Shown in pieces: positions 1-18,400 of a stretch of 64,000 nucleotides of DNA. Position numbers and translations under genes: made by a program. Location of the stretch: positions 1 through 64,000 of the forward strand of contig QANT01002870.1 in NCBI GenBank assembly GCA_003254885.1, given 5' to 3'. The DNA is from Purshia tridentata. Lineage: Eukaryota; Streptophyta; Magnoliopsida; Rosales; Rosaceae. Below the pieces are notes generated by a model. The model worked only from the letters and a program-made list of their open reading frames with translations. It was not told the origin of the DNA and did not search any database. Numbering within the stretch: position 1 is the first letter of the stretch; each line of letters starts with the position of its first letter.

Positions 1-420
1 GATTTGAGAGGGCTAAATCTATGAATTTCATATACGTTCTCCAACTACGTATTTGAAATCCCACTATCTCACCCTCTCTCTCTCCCTCACCTGTGGCCAC
101 AATTGCTAGCGACCACCACCGGTGACTTTTCCGACCACCTCCGACAACTTTCCAGTGACTTTTACTACCACCCTCCAACAACTTTTCTGGCCACTCTTTT
201 GAGAATTTTCAAGTCACCCTCCGACGATTTTTTTTATTTTTAATCATATACTTCAATTCTTAAATTGTCAAAAATAAAAAATTAAATTGAAATACTTTGT
301 GAAATCCTCGTCTTTAAGTTTTGTATCCAAACAATATAATTTCAAATCTAGGTATTTTAATTACATGGATTTCAAATACATAAATTTGAAATCTAAATTT
401 AAGAATCTAAACGGGCCCTT
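1..420. repeat. Right part of a MITE-like DNA element cut by the window edge
   Basis: The stretch has repeated 'TTGAAATC'-type words and ends in 'CTAAACGGGCCCTTAG'. Read backwards, this end is a GGGCCCGTTTAG terminus, the kind seen at ends of PIF/Harbinger and hAT-type plant MITEs. The left end lies outside the window, so neither the terminal repeat nor a target-site duplication can be confirmed. Around 100-220 there are repeated 'CCGGTGACTTTTCC'-like words. No protein-coding signal is visible. Confidence 0.4.
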
Positions 421-1436
421 AGGTGTAATAGGGTTGTTAATTGACTTAATAATATTTGAGTTGTGTTTAGTTTGTTTTTAGCTCATTTGAGGTTGATTTA
501 TCAAATTAATGAATTTAACTCAAACAAAATACTAAGCTCATCATAAAAACAAGTTGTGTTTGACCTTTGATATACAAAGTTCGTGAGCTACTCATATGTC
601 TTTATATACAAACTCAAGTTAGTTCAACCTTAACTATTTTGTTATGTTGGCTCAAGTGTGTGAGGGTAAATGAATTAGAATTATGATAAGTTAAGAGTTT
701 GATTCTCTTGTAATAAAATAAAACTAATATAGTGTACTTTACAATAAATTCAAACTATTAAAGTTCATATGTTATTTTTTTCCATTCTTTCTCAAATCAT
801 ACTTGAGATCAAGTTTATTTAAAAAACAAGCTTAGTCAAACCAAGCTAAGCATAATTAGGTTTAATTCATTTCACAAATGAGTTGAGCCGAACAGAGCTC
901 TAGCTCAACTTGACATAGCTCTCCGAGCTTCATTCGAACTGGAGCTTTATAATTATTCAACCGAATTTGAGCACCTTAGTATTTTACTTAGCTCATTTAC
1001 ACCCATACAATGAAATTTTAATGAAATTTCATAATCTCATTTAAAACTAACCATAAACACGAACAAATTTCATGTTTAGTTTCCATGATGTCCTAAATTC
1101 CATCTTACTTTCAAGCATCATCCTCCATAATCCATATTTTTCATTTAAACACATCCTCTATTTTTTTTATTATGTTTTTGGTAATAGTGACTGTTTACTG
1201 TTTTCTTTTCTACGAAGTTGCTTGGTTTTATAAATTTTTTTATTTAACACAGCTTTTACCCGACCTTCAAAGCCAGAGGCCCAGGACGCTAATCAACTAT
1301 CATAAACTGTAAGTCTGTAACAACAAAACTCCGGTCCCGTCCACCATCGCCGAATGTTGATTGAAGGGCCTTTCTCTCTTTCTTTTTGAGCTGGAATTGA
1401 TTCCGTACAGAGAGTAAAACGTTCAAGAAGAAGAAG
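421..1436. other. Intergenic, AT-rich; promoter and leader of VPS51 at the right end
   Basis: No convincing gene is present. The part from about 560 to 1000 is rich in degenerate 'GAGCTC / AACTCAAG' words and looks like decayed repeat sequence of unknown class. The last 150 bases before the ATG at 1437 should hold the VPS51 promoter and 5' leader, including a purine-rich 'AAGAAGAAG' run directly before the start. No clear TATA box was identified. Confidence 0.5.
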
Positions 1437-4400
1437 ATGGAGGTTGACGACGTGCCCCTGGACGACAAGGCAAAGCGAATGAGGGATCTTCTATCGAGCT
1501 TCTACTCCCCAGACCCTTCAATGTCCTCCCCAAATGCTATTTCATCTTCAAAGCACGCCACTCTCGACGCCATCAACACCACCTCCTTCGATCCTGACCA
1601 GTACATGAATCTTCTCGTACGATCTCTCACTTCCCACTCTTATATGTACCAAATGGAAGATTTACTTTTTTACTTACTTAATTTTCAAACAAACTCTACT
1701 GGGTTACCAAATGATTGGTTATTGGGGGAGAGTTAGTGTTATACGATGAATCTGGTGTTTGTAGCTCTGCTTTGAATTGTAAGGTTTCGTTGGGAAATCA
1801 TATATATTTATGACATAGCTAACTTTGAAGAGGTGAAGATTGATATCAGTGGCTGGTGAAAAAATGTGAAATATTTTTCTTAAAACACAGTTTTCAATGT
1901 CATAAAGTTCATTTTTTGATGGAGAGGCGTAATGGTGAGCTGGGAATATGTACAAAGAAAAAAAAAAAGAGTTGTTTTTGGTTTTCAAATGGAAACGGCA
2001 TTTGGTTCAGATTATGGGCAGGGAACTTTAAACGAATATATATTTCCTATAGTGTTTTCTCATATAAGTTGACTGCTCACTTAGATCCATTTTATGTGGT
2101 GGAATTGATGGGAGAAACAGACACCATGAGTTATGACATTCATAATTTGAATGATCATAACAAATTCGTTGGGGGTATTGAAGATGGGGTAGAAATTTGA
2201 ACTTTGAATGTCAATTGTACGAACTGTGCAGGTACACAAATCAAACTTGGAAGGGCTTCTACAGAGACATGTTGAAATGGCCGCTGAAATAAAGAATCTT
2301 GACACTGACTTGCAAATGTTAGTCTATGAGAACTACAACAAGTTTATCAGTGCAACAGATACAATTAAACGGTAAGTCTTTACTTTTATTTGTTTATTTA
2401 TTTTAGATGATTAACGAAATCTCTGCTACAACCTGTATCATTTATTGTGTATCAGCTTGTAAATAATATAACCAGATGTCTCTTATAAAGTTGGATCTTG
2501 CCAACTCATTTTGTTGAATCCCGAAATATATCTTACAATAAGTGTGGTTGGAATGATTATGTTTAGAAATCTGTCCTAGTGACATTCATGACATTTTGTT
2601 TCTCCTACAGGATGAAAAGTAATATTGTGGGCATGGAGGCAAATATGGAACAGCTCCTTGATAAAGTACGTCCAATTGTTTTTTATCCAGGTCTTGCTAA
2701 AACTGTGTTTTCATTTGAAAAGAAATAAATGAATGGAAAAAAAAAAAAAGGAGTGGTACTGAGGTTGCTTTCACATTAAAAATCATCACAGATAATGTCT
2801 GTGCAATCGAGGAGTGATGGGGTCAATACTTCTCTTTTCCAAAAGAGAGAACACATAGAGAAGTTGCATCGCACACGCAACCTTCTTCGTAAAGTTCAGG
2901 TTTGGAGCAATACATGCGATTTTTTGACACTTTGGTTTTAGGTTTTGGTGTTTGGGCTCATCTAAGTCTCACTCGTACATTTAATTTTCTTTGGAAGGGC
3001 AGTTCATATATGATCTACCTGCTAGACTTGGGAAGTGTATCAAGTCAGAAGCATATGCTGATGCAGTCAAGTTTTATACTGGAGCAATGCCAATTTTCAA
3101 GGTAATTTATATCTCCTATGAATCTATGATCTTTTGCATATGGGATCAATTTTTTTTTTTTTTAATTTTGGAATTTCATTTACATTCTGTCTTGTTTCTT
3201 TTTTGGTTGGACTCTCCACTATTAGGCATATGGAGACTCATCGTTTCAGGACTGTAAACGAGCATCTGAAGAAGCAGTGACCATAATTACAAAGAATTTG
3301 CAGGTTTTCTACTTATTTATTTTTTCCTCCCCATTTTGTACTAGGTCAGGTGAATTTTTCTTACTTGCCTTGCAGTGCTTCTTATGCACTAACATTCCAA
3401 TCTCAAATATGTGATAATGAAGTCAACATTTAATCCCTCTTCTTTTGGTGGGGCCTTTATTAAATTTCTGCGGTAGAGTTAGTTCTTCTGAGTTGGATGC
3501 TGTTTTAGTTTATGAGTTTTGGTGCACACTACATAGACCTGCATATGCAGTAATACATGGATCGGTGTAAAATGCAGTTTTTTGTGTAAGTAGTAATATA
3601 CCTATTGGAAAAGTCTTAATTAATTATGCCGTCTGTTATGTATTACCCCTATATCTCAAATATAGAATTAGCTTTAGAGGTGCAAATATGTCCAACATTT
3701 GCACAATTCAACATTCAGGTGTTGCCCTATTTGGTTGATTATCTTCTTTAGTGACAGGCTTCTGGTTGCAAAGCAAAATTTGTGTTGCATTTTCTTTAGA
3801 TGAATACAATGTTTTGGTAAGATGATGCATGAGACATCCTAAAGTAAGCTCTTCCAGCACATGGGCTTAGTGTGACTGTCTATGAGCAAGCTGGCTCCTA
3901 TAAGACAATAGAAAAAAGTTATGAATCAAGGGATGACTTTTGCCACTAGCTGTCACAGCTATTACTTATTATCCGTTTCTTGTATTTTTGGCCCTACAAT
4001 ACTATCTTAAGGCTACTTTTATAGAAGAATGGGCATTCAACATCTGAGGTTTGACTTTTATCAGTTAATGGACCGCAGCACAACTTTAGACATCTCCATC
4101 TTAGTTGGCAGCGCACCAGTTATTTAGAACTGTCAGTGTTTAAAAATTGCAGTTTCATGCGGAATAACTTACTGATTGAAACTGTGTCTATGCTTGGTAG
4201 AAAACTTGTCTTATCATTTGCCAAATTATTTTTCTCAGGGAAAGCTATTCTCAGATTCTGAATCTATACAAGCAAGAGCTGAGGCTGCTGTGCTTCTCAA
4301 GCAACTGAATTTTCCAGTTTGTACTGTGTTCTTTATTTATTTATCTAATTTTCAGTTCAAATTATATTACCTTGTTGTCAAATCTTCACATAAAGAAAAA

Positions 4401-7400
4401 TTATTTGATCTTCTATTATTAGAAATAATGGTATGAACATATTGCTGAAAATGAAATTGATAGAAACTTGAAAAGTAGGCCATCCTCTATTTTTGTTGTT
4501 ATTGAAATCTAATATTTCTCAAGTTTTGTAGTAATTGAGGCATAGATGTGGACTGTTTTCTGTTCACAAGTGGAACCTTAACGAAGCAAATACATTGAAA
4601 GAAAGTTCTTATATGTTTTCTAGTATATTGTTGTGCATTTGATATTTTGATGATAGCTTGCTCTTTTGGCAGGTGGACAGCCTAAAGGTGAAACTGCTTG
4701 AGAAGTTGGAACAATCAGTTGCTGACCTTCAGCTCAAAATAGAAGAGATAGGTAATCCTTCAGTGGATTCTAATGATCCTTCTACTGACTCAGTTCCTGC
4801 TACTGCTCATGAGGTAAGTATTTGACAGTGTAGAATCATTTGGTTTCTCATCTTTGGCAAGTAGTGTCGCGAGTTGAACTGAAATGGAACATAAAAAAAG
4901 CTTTTTGTATGAGCACCATTGTGTTTAAATCAATCTATGATATGATTTATATGTTACTCGTATGCTTCACAATTTCTCACCATACATGTTTGCAGATATC
5001 CCTTTTCTCTTAGATTTATGTGACTTATAAATGCACTGATTAACCACTATCTTCTTTATCCTAATTTTAGATCTCTGTTCGCGAGTTTGCGGAGGCGATC
5101 CGTGCTTATCGTGTAATATTTCCTGATTCGGATCAGCAACTAACCAAACTTGCACAAGAGTTGGTTACTAGGTAAGGGAGCATATCTTTCTTTAACTGAA
5201 ATATTTAGTAGTATGTTAGCAATATGTGCATGCAATGTAATTGATGTTTGTTTCCTTAGGCACTTCGAAACCACAGAGCAATACATAAAGAAACAAATTT
5301 GGTCAGCAGATCTACTTGGTGTTCTTAGTAAGTATTATCGATTTTCTATCACACCATCCTTAACATTTATATTATAGGAATTTGTATAAATTGGTGTTTT
5401 CTCCTACATGAACTGTGCTTTCTCTCTTTGGAACCCTTTTTGCAATATAATGTTTTTTTTACCACTCATTGTGAAGAATCAAATTAGCTTGAAATTTATT
5501 CAAAGGAAATAAGCTTCTCTCCTCTAGACGAATCATTCTATACTTGCATCATGCAACAAATATTATCCATTATAATATTCCCTGTGACTAAAGCATATGC
5601 CAAAAAATTTTCTGATGACCACCAGAAGACTGCCTTCAGAGGCACAACTGTGGAGCTTATTGATAATGCCCAAAACCTGCCACATTTTACAGTGAGCTTT
5701 GTGTATCAATGTTTTTCGAAGAGAACCTTTGGGTTAGCTTGCCATGCAGCTGCTAGGCTTAGTCTTTTACCTTGGTCTTCCTAATTTTTGGCATTTAAAG
5801 GGATTGTTTTAGCCTTTTCACCAATTATGGTCCATTTAGGTGGCATGCAAAAATTAGTTTTTGATTGTCTTTTTTAAAGGGAAAAAAAAATGAGTTCCTT
5901 CCGGCATTCTCTTTCGAGATTTAAATTTTTTATGTCCCTTCCTGATCACTTTCAACCTAAATATCTTCTTTTGAAATGCTTAACCAAAAGCCTGTCTGCA
6001 TGCAGGAATTATATGGAGAGATGTACTTCTGATGGATGATGTGTTACATGAGGCTGCTCTCCCTGATTATTCTGTGGAGGTCTCCCTTATACTTCAATTC
6101 AATTTTATTATTTGATAATAATGTTTGATGCATTTCTTCTGAACTCTTCAGAATTGATATATAGATATAAAAATTTTTTTGTTGAAACATTACAGGCTGC
6201 CCAGGTTGCTTTGAAAGTGTATGTTGCCAACAAATTTTCTCATCTCCTAAGCAGTATTTCAGGTTATTCATATGTTATAGTTTTAAAAGTTATTTTTTCT
6301 CTTACTTTTTCAACTGTTAAGCCATAATCTCAAATAATTGGGGTCAGCAACATGGATCCTTAAATTGTTAATGGTCATATCCCTTCTTCATAATTTGACC
6401 CATATCAGCTTTAGCCTTTCTAGTTTCAATTCAACCAAAAAAATCAAAAGAATTCAAAGTATTATTGATAAAACAGTTGATCCTTTGTACAAGGATAATG
6501 ATACAATTTTCAATTACTGAATCTTATAGAGAAGAATAACCTGATAGGTTTGGAATGATATATGCCCTATCATTTGACCTTTAAAAATAAGGGGTCCCCC
6601 TCCGTAGGTTGGTTCTGAAAGTTCTTGAGTTGAATTTGTTTGAACTTGTAGACGCTCTCACGAAAGGCCACATTAGACAAAAGGATGGAGGGGAAGAGTA
6701 TTCCTTGCAAGTTGCTCTGGAGGGCGGAAAAAAGGCAATGCTCCAAGGCAGCATGAACATGTTACTGGTAATGTATGAGATACCTTGTAGTCTATGTTAT
6801 GCATGCAGTAATCCTGCAGCTTTATTTTTCTCTTATTATATGCATGAGAGATGAAACTGTAGATATAATTCCTTTTAGATGTATATATAGTGTTTTCTAA
6901 AGTTCTAATCAATGCCTGTTTGTGTGGTGTCTATGTGCTTGTGTGTTTTTTTGCACACACATTTTTCTAAGAAGTTATGCTTGTATATGCATGGGTAAAT
7001 GCATCAAGATTTTTGGAACATGCATGGGGTCCAAACAATTTGTCCATTGTTTCCCATTAGTTCATTTCTTCAAAAATTATTGACAAATTCAAACTTTTTA
7101 GTTCTGCAATTTTTATTTTTATTTTCTGATTATTGCTGTTCGCACCCCCTCTAATATTACAAAAGTGCATGGTCATGCTTTTTTACTCATTGAAAGGGGG
7201 AAAATTGGATGCTTATCTCTTCATTCTATCATTTCATTTCAGGACTTCCGCCAACTCCTAGATGACAATCTGGGCCTACTAGCTAAGCTGAGAGAGCCAA
7301 TTATTGATTGGGTCCAAGAAGGATTTCAAGACTTCTTCAGGGCACTTGATAAGCACTTCCTCTTGCTTTCAGGCAGGAAAAATTCAGCCAGTCAAGATCA

Positions 7401-9087
7401 GGGTCTGACAGAGGGAATACAAGATGACAAAGTTCTGGCTCGGCTTGTTCTTGTGCTGGCCCAAGTTTCTCTGTTCATTGAACAAAATGCCATTCTGAGC
7501 ATCACTGAGGCAAGTAGCCAGCTATGCTTTGTGTATTAAAAAAGTATCAGTACTGCAGTTATATTTTTCTCCATATCCCCAGGGACTTGCGTTGAAGTTT
7601 CACCTTCTAATTGTCAGGAAATAGCTGCTTCCTTTTCTGGTGGTGGTGTTAGAGGCTATGAACATGGACCAGCTTTTGTTCCAGGAGAAATCTGTCGGAT
7701 TTTCCATTCAGATGGTGAAAAGTTCCTCCACCATGTATGAATTCAAAATTTCTCTGATTTCTGATCTTCATAAGGGTATTTTAATGCATTGTAGTGATTG
7801 GCGCTATCTGTTACTTATAGAAGCATTTGAAAACAAATAATTTTTTTTTATCTCGTCTTTTCAGTATATAAATATGAGAGCTCAAAGGATATCAGTTCTT
7901 CTAAAGAAAAGGTTTACAACACCAAATTGGGTGAAGGTAGGTTTGATTTATGGCAATATTTCAATAATCAGGGGAAGTAGTTAGCATGGGTACTAAACCA
8001 TTAAGAAAGGAATAAAGGTACAAACTTTTAATTTGTCTAATATATTTGACATTTTCACAGCACAAGGAACCCAGGGAAGTTCATATGTTTGTCGATTTGT
8101 TTCTTCAAGAGGTAAGACATCTTTGTTTTCCACTCTCCCATTTAATTTATATGTTAGAATAAATGTAAATTTGAAAGGTTAAATTAAATACTAACTTGTT
8201 AATTGTAGTCATTTCTGCATTAACTTATTCTTTTATCCCTCTTGTGCTAGTTGGAAGCAATAGGAAGTGAAGTTAAACAGATTTTACCTCAAGGGATCCG
8301 TAGACATCGTCGCGCTGACAGCAATGGAAGCACTGCCTCATCACGGAGCAATCCATTGCGAGAGGAAAAATTGACTCGGTCCAACACCCAAAGGGCCAGG
8401 AGCCAGCTTTTGGAAACCCATCTGGCAAAATTGTTCAAGCAAAAAGTTGAAATTTTTACCAAAGTTGAATTTACACAGGTAATAAAGTACTTGTTGTTGG
8501 AACCAATATTGGTACTGGGACTGGAACAACATAAACTGAGTCTACATGCAAATTTCAGGAGTCAGTGGTAACAACCGTGGTAAAACTTTGCCTTAAAAGC
8601 TTGCAAGAATTTGTCAGACTCCAAACTTTTAATCGAAGTGGATTTCAACAACTTCAGTTGGATATCCAGTTTCTAAGGGCTCCTTTAAAGGAAATGGCAG
8701 AAGATGAAGCTGCCGCCGACTTTTTGCTAGATGAGGTATTAAGAAAACCGTCTTGACTCTGCTGACTGAACCTCTAGCTTCATATAGCTTCCCCATTTGA
8801 ATTCATATCTGTTTATATCATATCTGACCTTCTCTTTTCAATGGTTGATGTTGGAAATCTCTCCGTCTCCATGTTGCGGGAGAAGGGGGTTATTCTATGG
8901 CTCATGATTTCAGAATTGGTTTGGAATTTTGGAAAAAATAATTGGTTGGGATTCATTTGTTGAGCAGGTGATTGTTGCAGCTGCAGAGCGGTGTCTTGAC
9001 CCAATTCCTTTAGAACCCGCCATATTGGACAAACTTATACAAACAAAGTTGGCAAAGACCAGGGAACAGAATCCAATTTCTTCATAA
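1437..9087 (+). CDS. VPS51: VPS51 homologue, subunit of the GARP/EARP tethering complexes
   Basis: Twenty coding exons give 778 aa: 1437-1616, 2232-2371, 2611-2665, 2792-2899, 3003-3101, 3226-3303, 4239-4316, 4673-4813, 5071-5171, 5260-5327, 6006-6079, 6196-6262, 6652-6767, 7243-7509, 7618-7734, 7865-7936, 8061-8111, 8251-8478, 8559-8735, 8968-9087. Phase is kept throughout. The N-terminal part (about residues 50-160) carries the Vps51-type helical segment, with DPDQYMNLL running into NLEGLLQRHVEMA, followed by coiled-coil-like helices. The family tethers endosome-derived vesicles at the trans-Golgi with VPS52, VPS53 and VPS54. The Arabidopsis gene (UNHINGED) affects vein pattern and vacuolar sorting. 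Length matches the plant family. Intron 14 starts with GC (GAG|gcaagt at 7510), a rare but functional donor class. Exon 13 is placed at 6652 because the earlier AG at 6608 gives a stop codon in frame. Confidence 0.93.
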
Positions 9088-10055
9088 CATTTGAAGGGGC
9101 AGAAATATATGTGACCTTTCGTTGATTGCTTTATTCTTTGATGCTTGCCTTTCAGTTTCTATTTTGATTCTTCTTAGGTTTTGCCACGCTCTGAGACCCT
9201 CCGGGTTATATGGAAAAGGAAGGCATGTAGAAGTCTTCCATTTGGCTATGAATTATCGCCCCATCTGTAATTGTTTCATTGCTGCGGTTGAAGTTGCAGG
9301 AGTCTTTTTCTTATTGAAAATAGTACTTCATAAGTGCCAAGAGTCTTTCAAACACGATGATATCATTAGTAAAAGAATTTGTATGCCTAAAGTAGCCTTC
9401 TTTGTAATAGTATTAGAAAAAAGTAAAACACAGAAAGGAAAAATATAAGAAATAAACAAGAATTAGTAGCTTGTAAGGGCATGCAAAACAATTGCACATG
9501 CATTTTTTTTTCTCTAACTTTTGATGATCCTGGCTTCTTGTTTCTTAATAGAAGGGAAAAGCAACAATATTATAATATGGAGAACGAAAAACAACACTAT
9601 CAATCAACGAAGGGTTAATTGAGCAACTTGATGTCATGTAGACTTGCTCAAGCACGTACTTTTTTGTTGGGTCGAATACAGTGTCAGCCTTAGCTATGCC
9701 ACTGTGGTGACTGCGTATGTAGAGAATATTAGGATGAAGAAGATGACTGGGATAAAGAGCAAGCAGATGTTTCTTTAGGTTCAAATATCAGAATGAGCAT
9801 CGAGCAAGACACAACATTTTACAGTGAACTGGTTTTGTGCATCAATGCTCTGTGAAGGCATGTAAAACAATTGTACATGCATTTTTGATGATTCATGCTT
9901 CTTGTTTCTTAATGAAGGGGAAAGCAACAAAATAAAAAATTATCTCAAAACCTCGCTAGTCCACAGAGGAGGTCAAAAATGTCATTTACATTACTACAGC
10001 GAGAAGAAGTGGGCTGTTCTATCTCGGAAGCTCCTCTTTAGTTTTTATTTTGTTT

Positions 10056-10069
10056 TGGGCCTTGGCCCA
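10056..10069. promoter_or_regulatory. Inverted pair of site II (TGGGCC) elements upstream of MCM7
   Basis: TGGGCC at 10056-10061 and its reverse complement GGCCCA at 10064-10069 lie 2 bases apart, about 165 bases before the MCM7 start. Site II motifs are known TCP-factor sites in plant genes active in dividing cells. Function here is inferred. Confidence 0.55.
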
Positions 10070-10130
10070 CTTTACAAAAATAAAATTAAAATAAAGGTCC
10101 AGTTCTCAGTTCCCACTTCGTTTTCCCGCC

Positions 10131-10144
10131 AAAACCATCATCCC
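10131..10144. promoter_or_regulatory. E2F site upstream of MCM7
   Basis: The sequence TTTTCCCGCCAAAA is a near-perfect E2F/DP consensus with T and A flanks on both sides. It lies 88 bases before the MCM7 ATG. Plant MCM genes are established E2F targets induced at G1/S, so S-phase control of this gene is the natural reading. Confidence 0.75.
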
Positions 10145-10231
10145 CATCCGTCATTTACCGCCAATCTGATTTCTCTCTTTTCTTATCCGTCTTCGTTTCT
10201 CTTTCGCTCTTTCTTGCTCTCTCCTTGAACC

Positions 10232-16021
<5,790 letters not shown>

Positions 16022-16518
16022 TATTCCTTGCTGTAGATTCCTGGAGTGCTGCAATCCCTTAACACAGGAGTGGTCTTGGCAACTTCCCATTTGAAAGATA
16101 GTGGGAAGATACTCTCATCATAGAAGGGAAAAAAAAAAAAAAAAAAGGATTAGGCAGTGGGTATGTTTTCAGTGGATTCAGTTGAATCTTTTAATGTACT
16201 TTGGACTGTTTAGAGCTAGCTTGAGGTGCATATTCAGACATCTGATGCCAGATTTGTCACTTATTGGGAATCTAAAGTTGGAAGTGGTTCAGTTAGCATG
16301 GTTTTTTGAGGTTCAGTTGGCATTGTTGACTAGCCAAAATGAATGGAGCAAAATGTATGATATTTCATTTATGCGTTGTTCCCTCAATCTTTTTCTTACG
16401 GTTCAACTTGGAATATATGTTTCACTAATGCTCTCTGTTGGTAAAATATTGTATTATGATGACTCGCGTTGTTAGACGTATGCTATGTTTCTCTCTTAAA
16501 TCTTTTGTACTCTGTTTG
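16022..16518 (+). other. MCM7 3' untranslated region
   Basis: This AT-rich sequence directly follows the MCM7 stop and contains an A18-type tract near 16130-16146. The open frame 16101-16475 has no family features and is taken as chance. Confidence 0.5.
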
Positions 16519-16672
16519 GTAGCAAGCGTTTGTTATCATTTAAACCCGATAATTGCTGTGCTTGTTCTTGATTTCTCAATTAAAAATTGGTAGCAAGCGT
16601 TTGTTATCATTTAAACCCGATTCACCTAAGGGAGCATCAATTGCTGTGCTTGTTCTTGATTTCTCAATTAAA
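16519..16672 (+). repeat. Imperfect tandem duplication, period about 71 bases
   Basis: The block beginning 'GGTAGCAAGCGTTTG' occurs at 16519 and again at 16590. Both copies run through 'ATTGCTGTGCTTG' to 'TTCTCAATTAAAA'. The second copy has about 19 extra bases ('TTCACCTAAGGGAGCATCA'). It lies about 0.5 kb after the MCM7 stop and may be within or just past the 3' UTR. Confidence 0.8.
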
Positions 16673-18400
16673 ATATGCAATTACAATTCCTCTCTTTGCT
16701 TGCCTTAAGATCTTTGAAGCCGCGGCTTTCTTCTTTCTTCTGTTTCCAGCCACCGTGAATACGTTACTGACTTGGGAAATTTCCTCTGTAACTGCATCGA
16801 AGTTAACGTGGTGATGTTGAGAGGCCGCCTCCATCTGTGGGCTGGGAGGGAGGGAAAGAGAAAGCCGGTGGGAGAGGAGAGTTGCCGGTGATGCCCTCAA
16901 CCACCTCCCCTTCCCCACCCAGCCCTGTCCCACCCCCATCCCCTCTTCTTTCTGTTTGTTTAGTTTTAATCTTTTTTGTTTTTTATTTCAATTTTAATAT
17001 TCAGTTTAATGTTGTTTAATCTAAAATTTTGTTTAGTTTTAACTTTTAGAAGGGTGTACTCAATTGAGATTTTAATGGATTTTAAAGTAATTTAAAAATT
17101 TATCGAAATCTAGGTGTATTTAATTCATAATTTTAAAGATTCCATAGAAATTTAGGTATATTCAATTCAGAATTTTAAAAATTTCATTGAAATTTAAGTG
17201 TATTCAATCTCTCATGGATTTTAAAAGATTTCATTTAAGTAATAGATTTTGATGGATTTTGATAGATTTTAAACATAAAACAAAGGTAACAGGAATTTAA
17301 ACCTATTCCTCTTGGATTTTGATAAATTCCATTAAAATCCGGATTGACTACAACATCCCCCTTAATCTTTTGTAATTCTAAAAAAATTAGTTTTAAAATT
17401 TTGATTTATTTTTAGTATACATTAATTTTTTTTAATTTTGGAGTTTAATTATTTATTAAGTTAAAAATTAAATTAAAATTTTATTTAATATGAAATGATC
17501 AAATTATCTTTCATTTGAATAAAAAGTATAACTGAATTAACAAAGCGTTCCAAAGTAACAGGAGTTTTAAATATATGTCATATACTAATATAAATTTAAC
17601 ATGTCTTAAAATAAAATTGACCCCACAATACGGATCATTTTTTAAAAAAATTTTCCTTCTTTTTTTATTTCTTTACAATTTCTTTTTATGATTGTAACTG
17701 GTGAGATATTATGTGCGAGTATATACACATATGGCTAGATGAGGTTTGCTAGTGTTAGTCATCCATGCGTTCATGTATTTAGCAAAAATTGTAATTAAAT
17801 AGTTATTAAGGATTGGTAGCCGACTAAAAAAGGAAAAGGAGGGTTACAACTTATAAGGAAGGATTAGAAGACGTAGGTGTGGAAAATCCAATTCATGGTT
17901 ATAAAAGGAAAGATTCGTCATCCCTACTTCCATAATAATTTCATTGGTGGTTGGTGTAAAAATTGAGTTTCCAATTTTGAAGCATAACAAATTGCCATCT
18001 TTGGTCCAATGTGAAAAAAATAACAAAATAAAAATATGAATTAAGAAAAAAGGAAAAAGAAAAAGGGAATGTAACTGAAAATAGACAACCATGGTCCACC
18101 CACGCTGATTCACTAATAGCGCCTTGTCTACCAAACTTGGGCGCGCACATATTCCATTTCTGAAAAAGAAAAATGAAAATAAACTATTATTCATTATCAT
18201 TAATTAATTAAACCAACTTTCTCAGAATTAATAGTATTTTATCGTCCTCCATTTTGAGCCATCAGCATCCTGAATCCTGATGTTTAGTGCGTGAAAATCA
18301 AACATAAAACCACAAGAATTCGAATAAAACCCCGAAAACTAAACATTTAAATCGGAGGTCGTTTCGGACAATCGGACTTGGGACAAGCTCTTCTTTTCTA
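16673..18400. repeat. AT-rich spacer with degenerate ~43-bp repeats (17054-17340)
   Basis: The word 'GTGTATTCAATT' or a close variant starts at 17054, 17114, 17156 and 17199, each followed by 'AATTTTAAA.ATTTCATTGAAATTTA'-like sequence. This is a degenerate tandem array of the kind found inside non-autonomous plant DNA elements. No terminal repeats were recognised. The reverse open frame at 16664-16939 has low-complexity composition and no family match, so it is not called. The right end leads into the promoter of the WD40 gene. Confidence 0.5.

Larger units (their letters stand above)
9088..10231 (+). other. VPS51 3' region and MCM7 promoter
   Basis: No gene is supported. Two similar blocks of about 85 bases, at roughly 9476-9570 and 9853-9935, share 'ACAATTG.ACATGCATTTT' and 'CTTCTTGTTTCTTAAT', so they are a diverged direct repeat about 375 bases apart. 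The right end is the MCM7 promoter. Confidence 0.55.

Noticed and set aside
5551-5784. Open frame in a VPS51 intron starting MQQILSIIIF
   Set aside because: It lies wholly within intron 10, has no recognised domain, and no splice sites would join it in phase with the flanking exons.
6608-6651. Upstream acceptor for VPS51 exon 13 at 6608
   Set aside because: Using it leads to a stop codon shortly after; the AG at 6651 keeps the frame and gives the expected protein.
16101-16475. 124-codon open frame after MCM7
   Set aside because: It lies in the MCM7 3' UTR, opens in an A-rich run and shows no domain or codon pattern of a real gene.
16664-16939. Reverse open frame ending in NRRKKKAAASKIL...
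   Set aside because: Low-complexity and G/C-biased composition, no family likeness, and no splice or promoter context.
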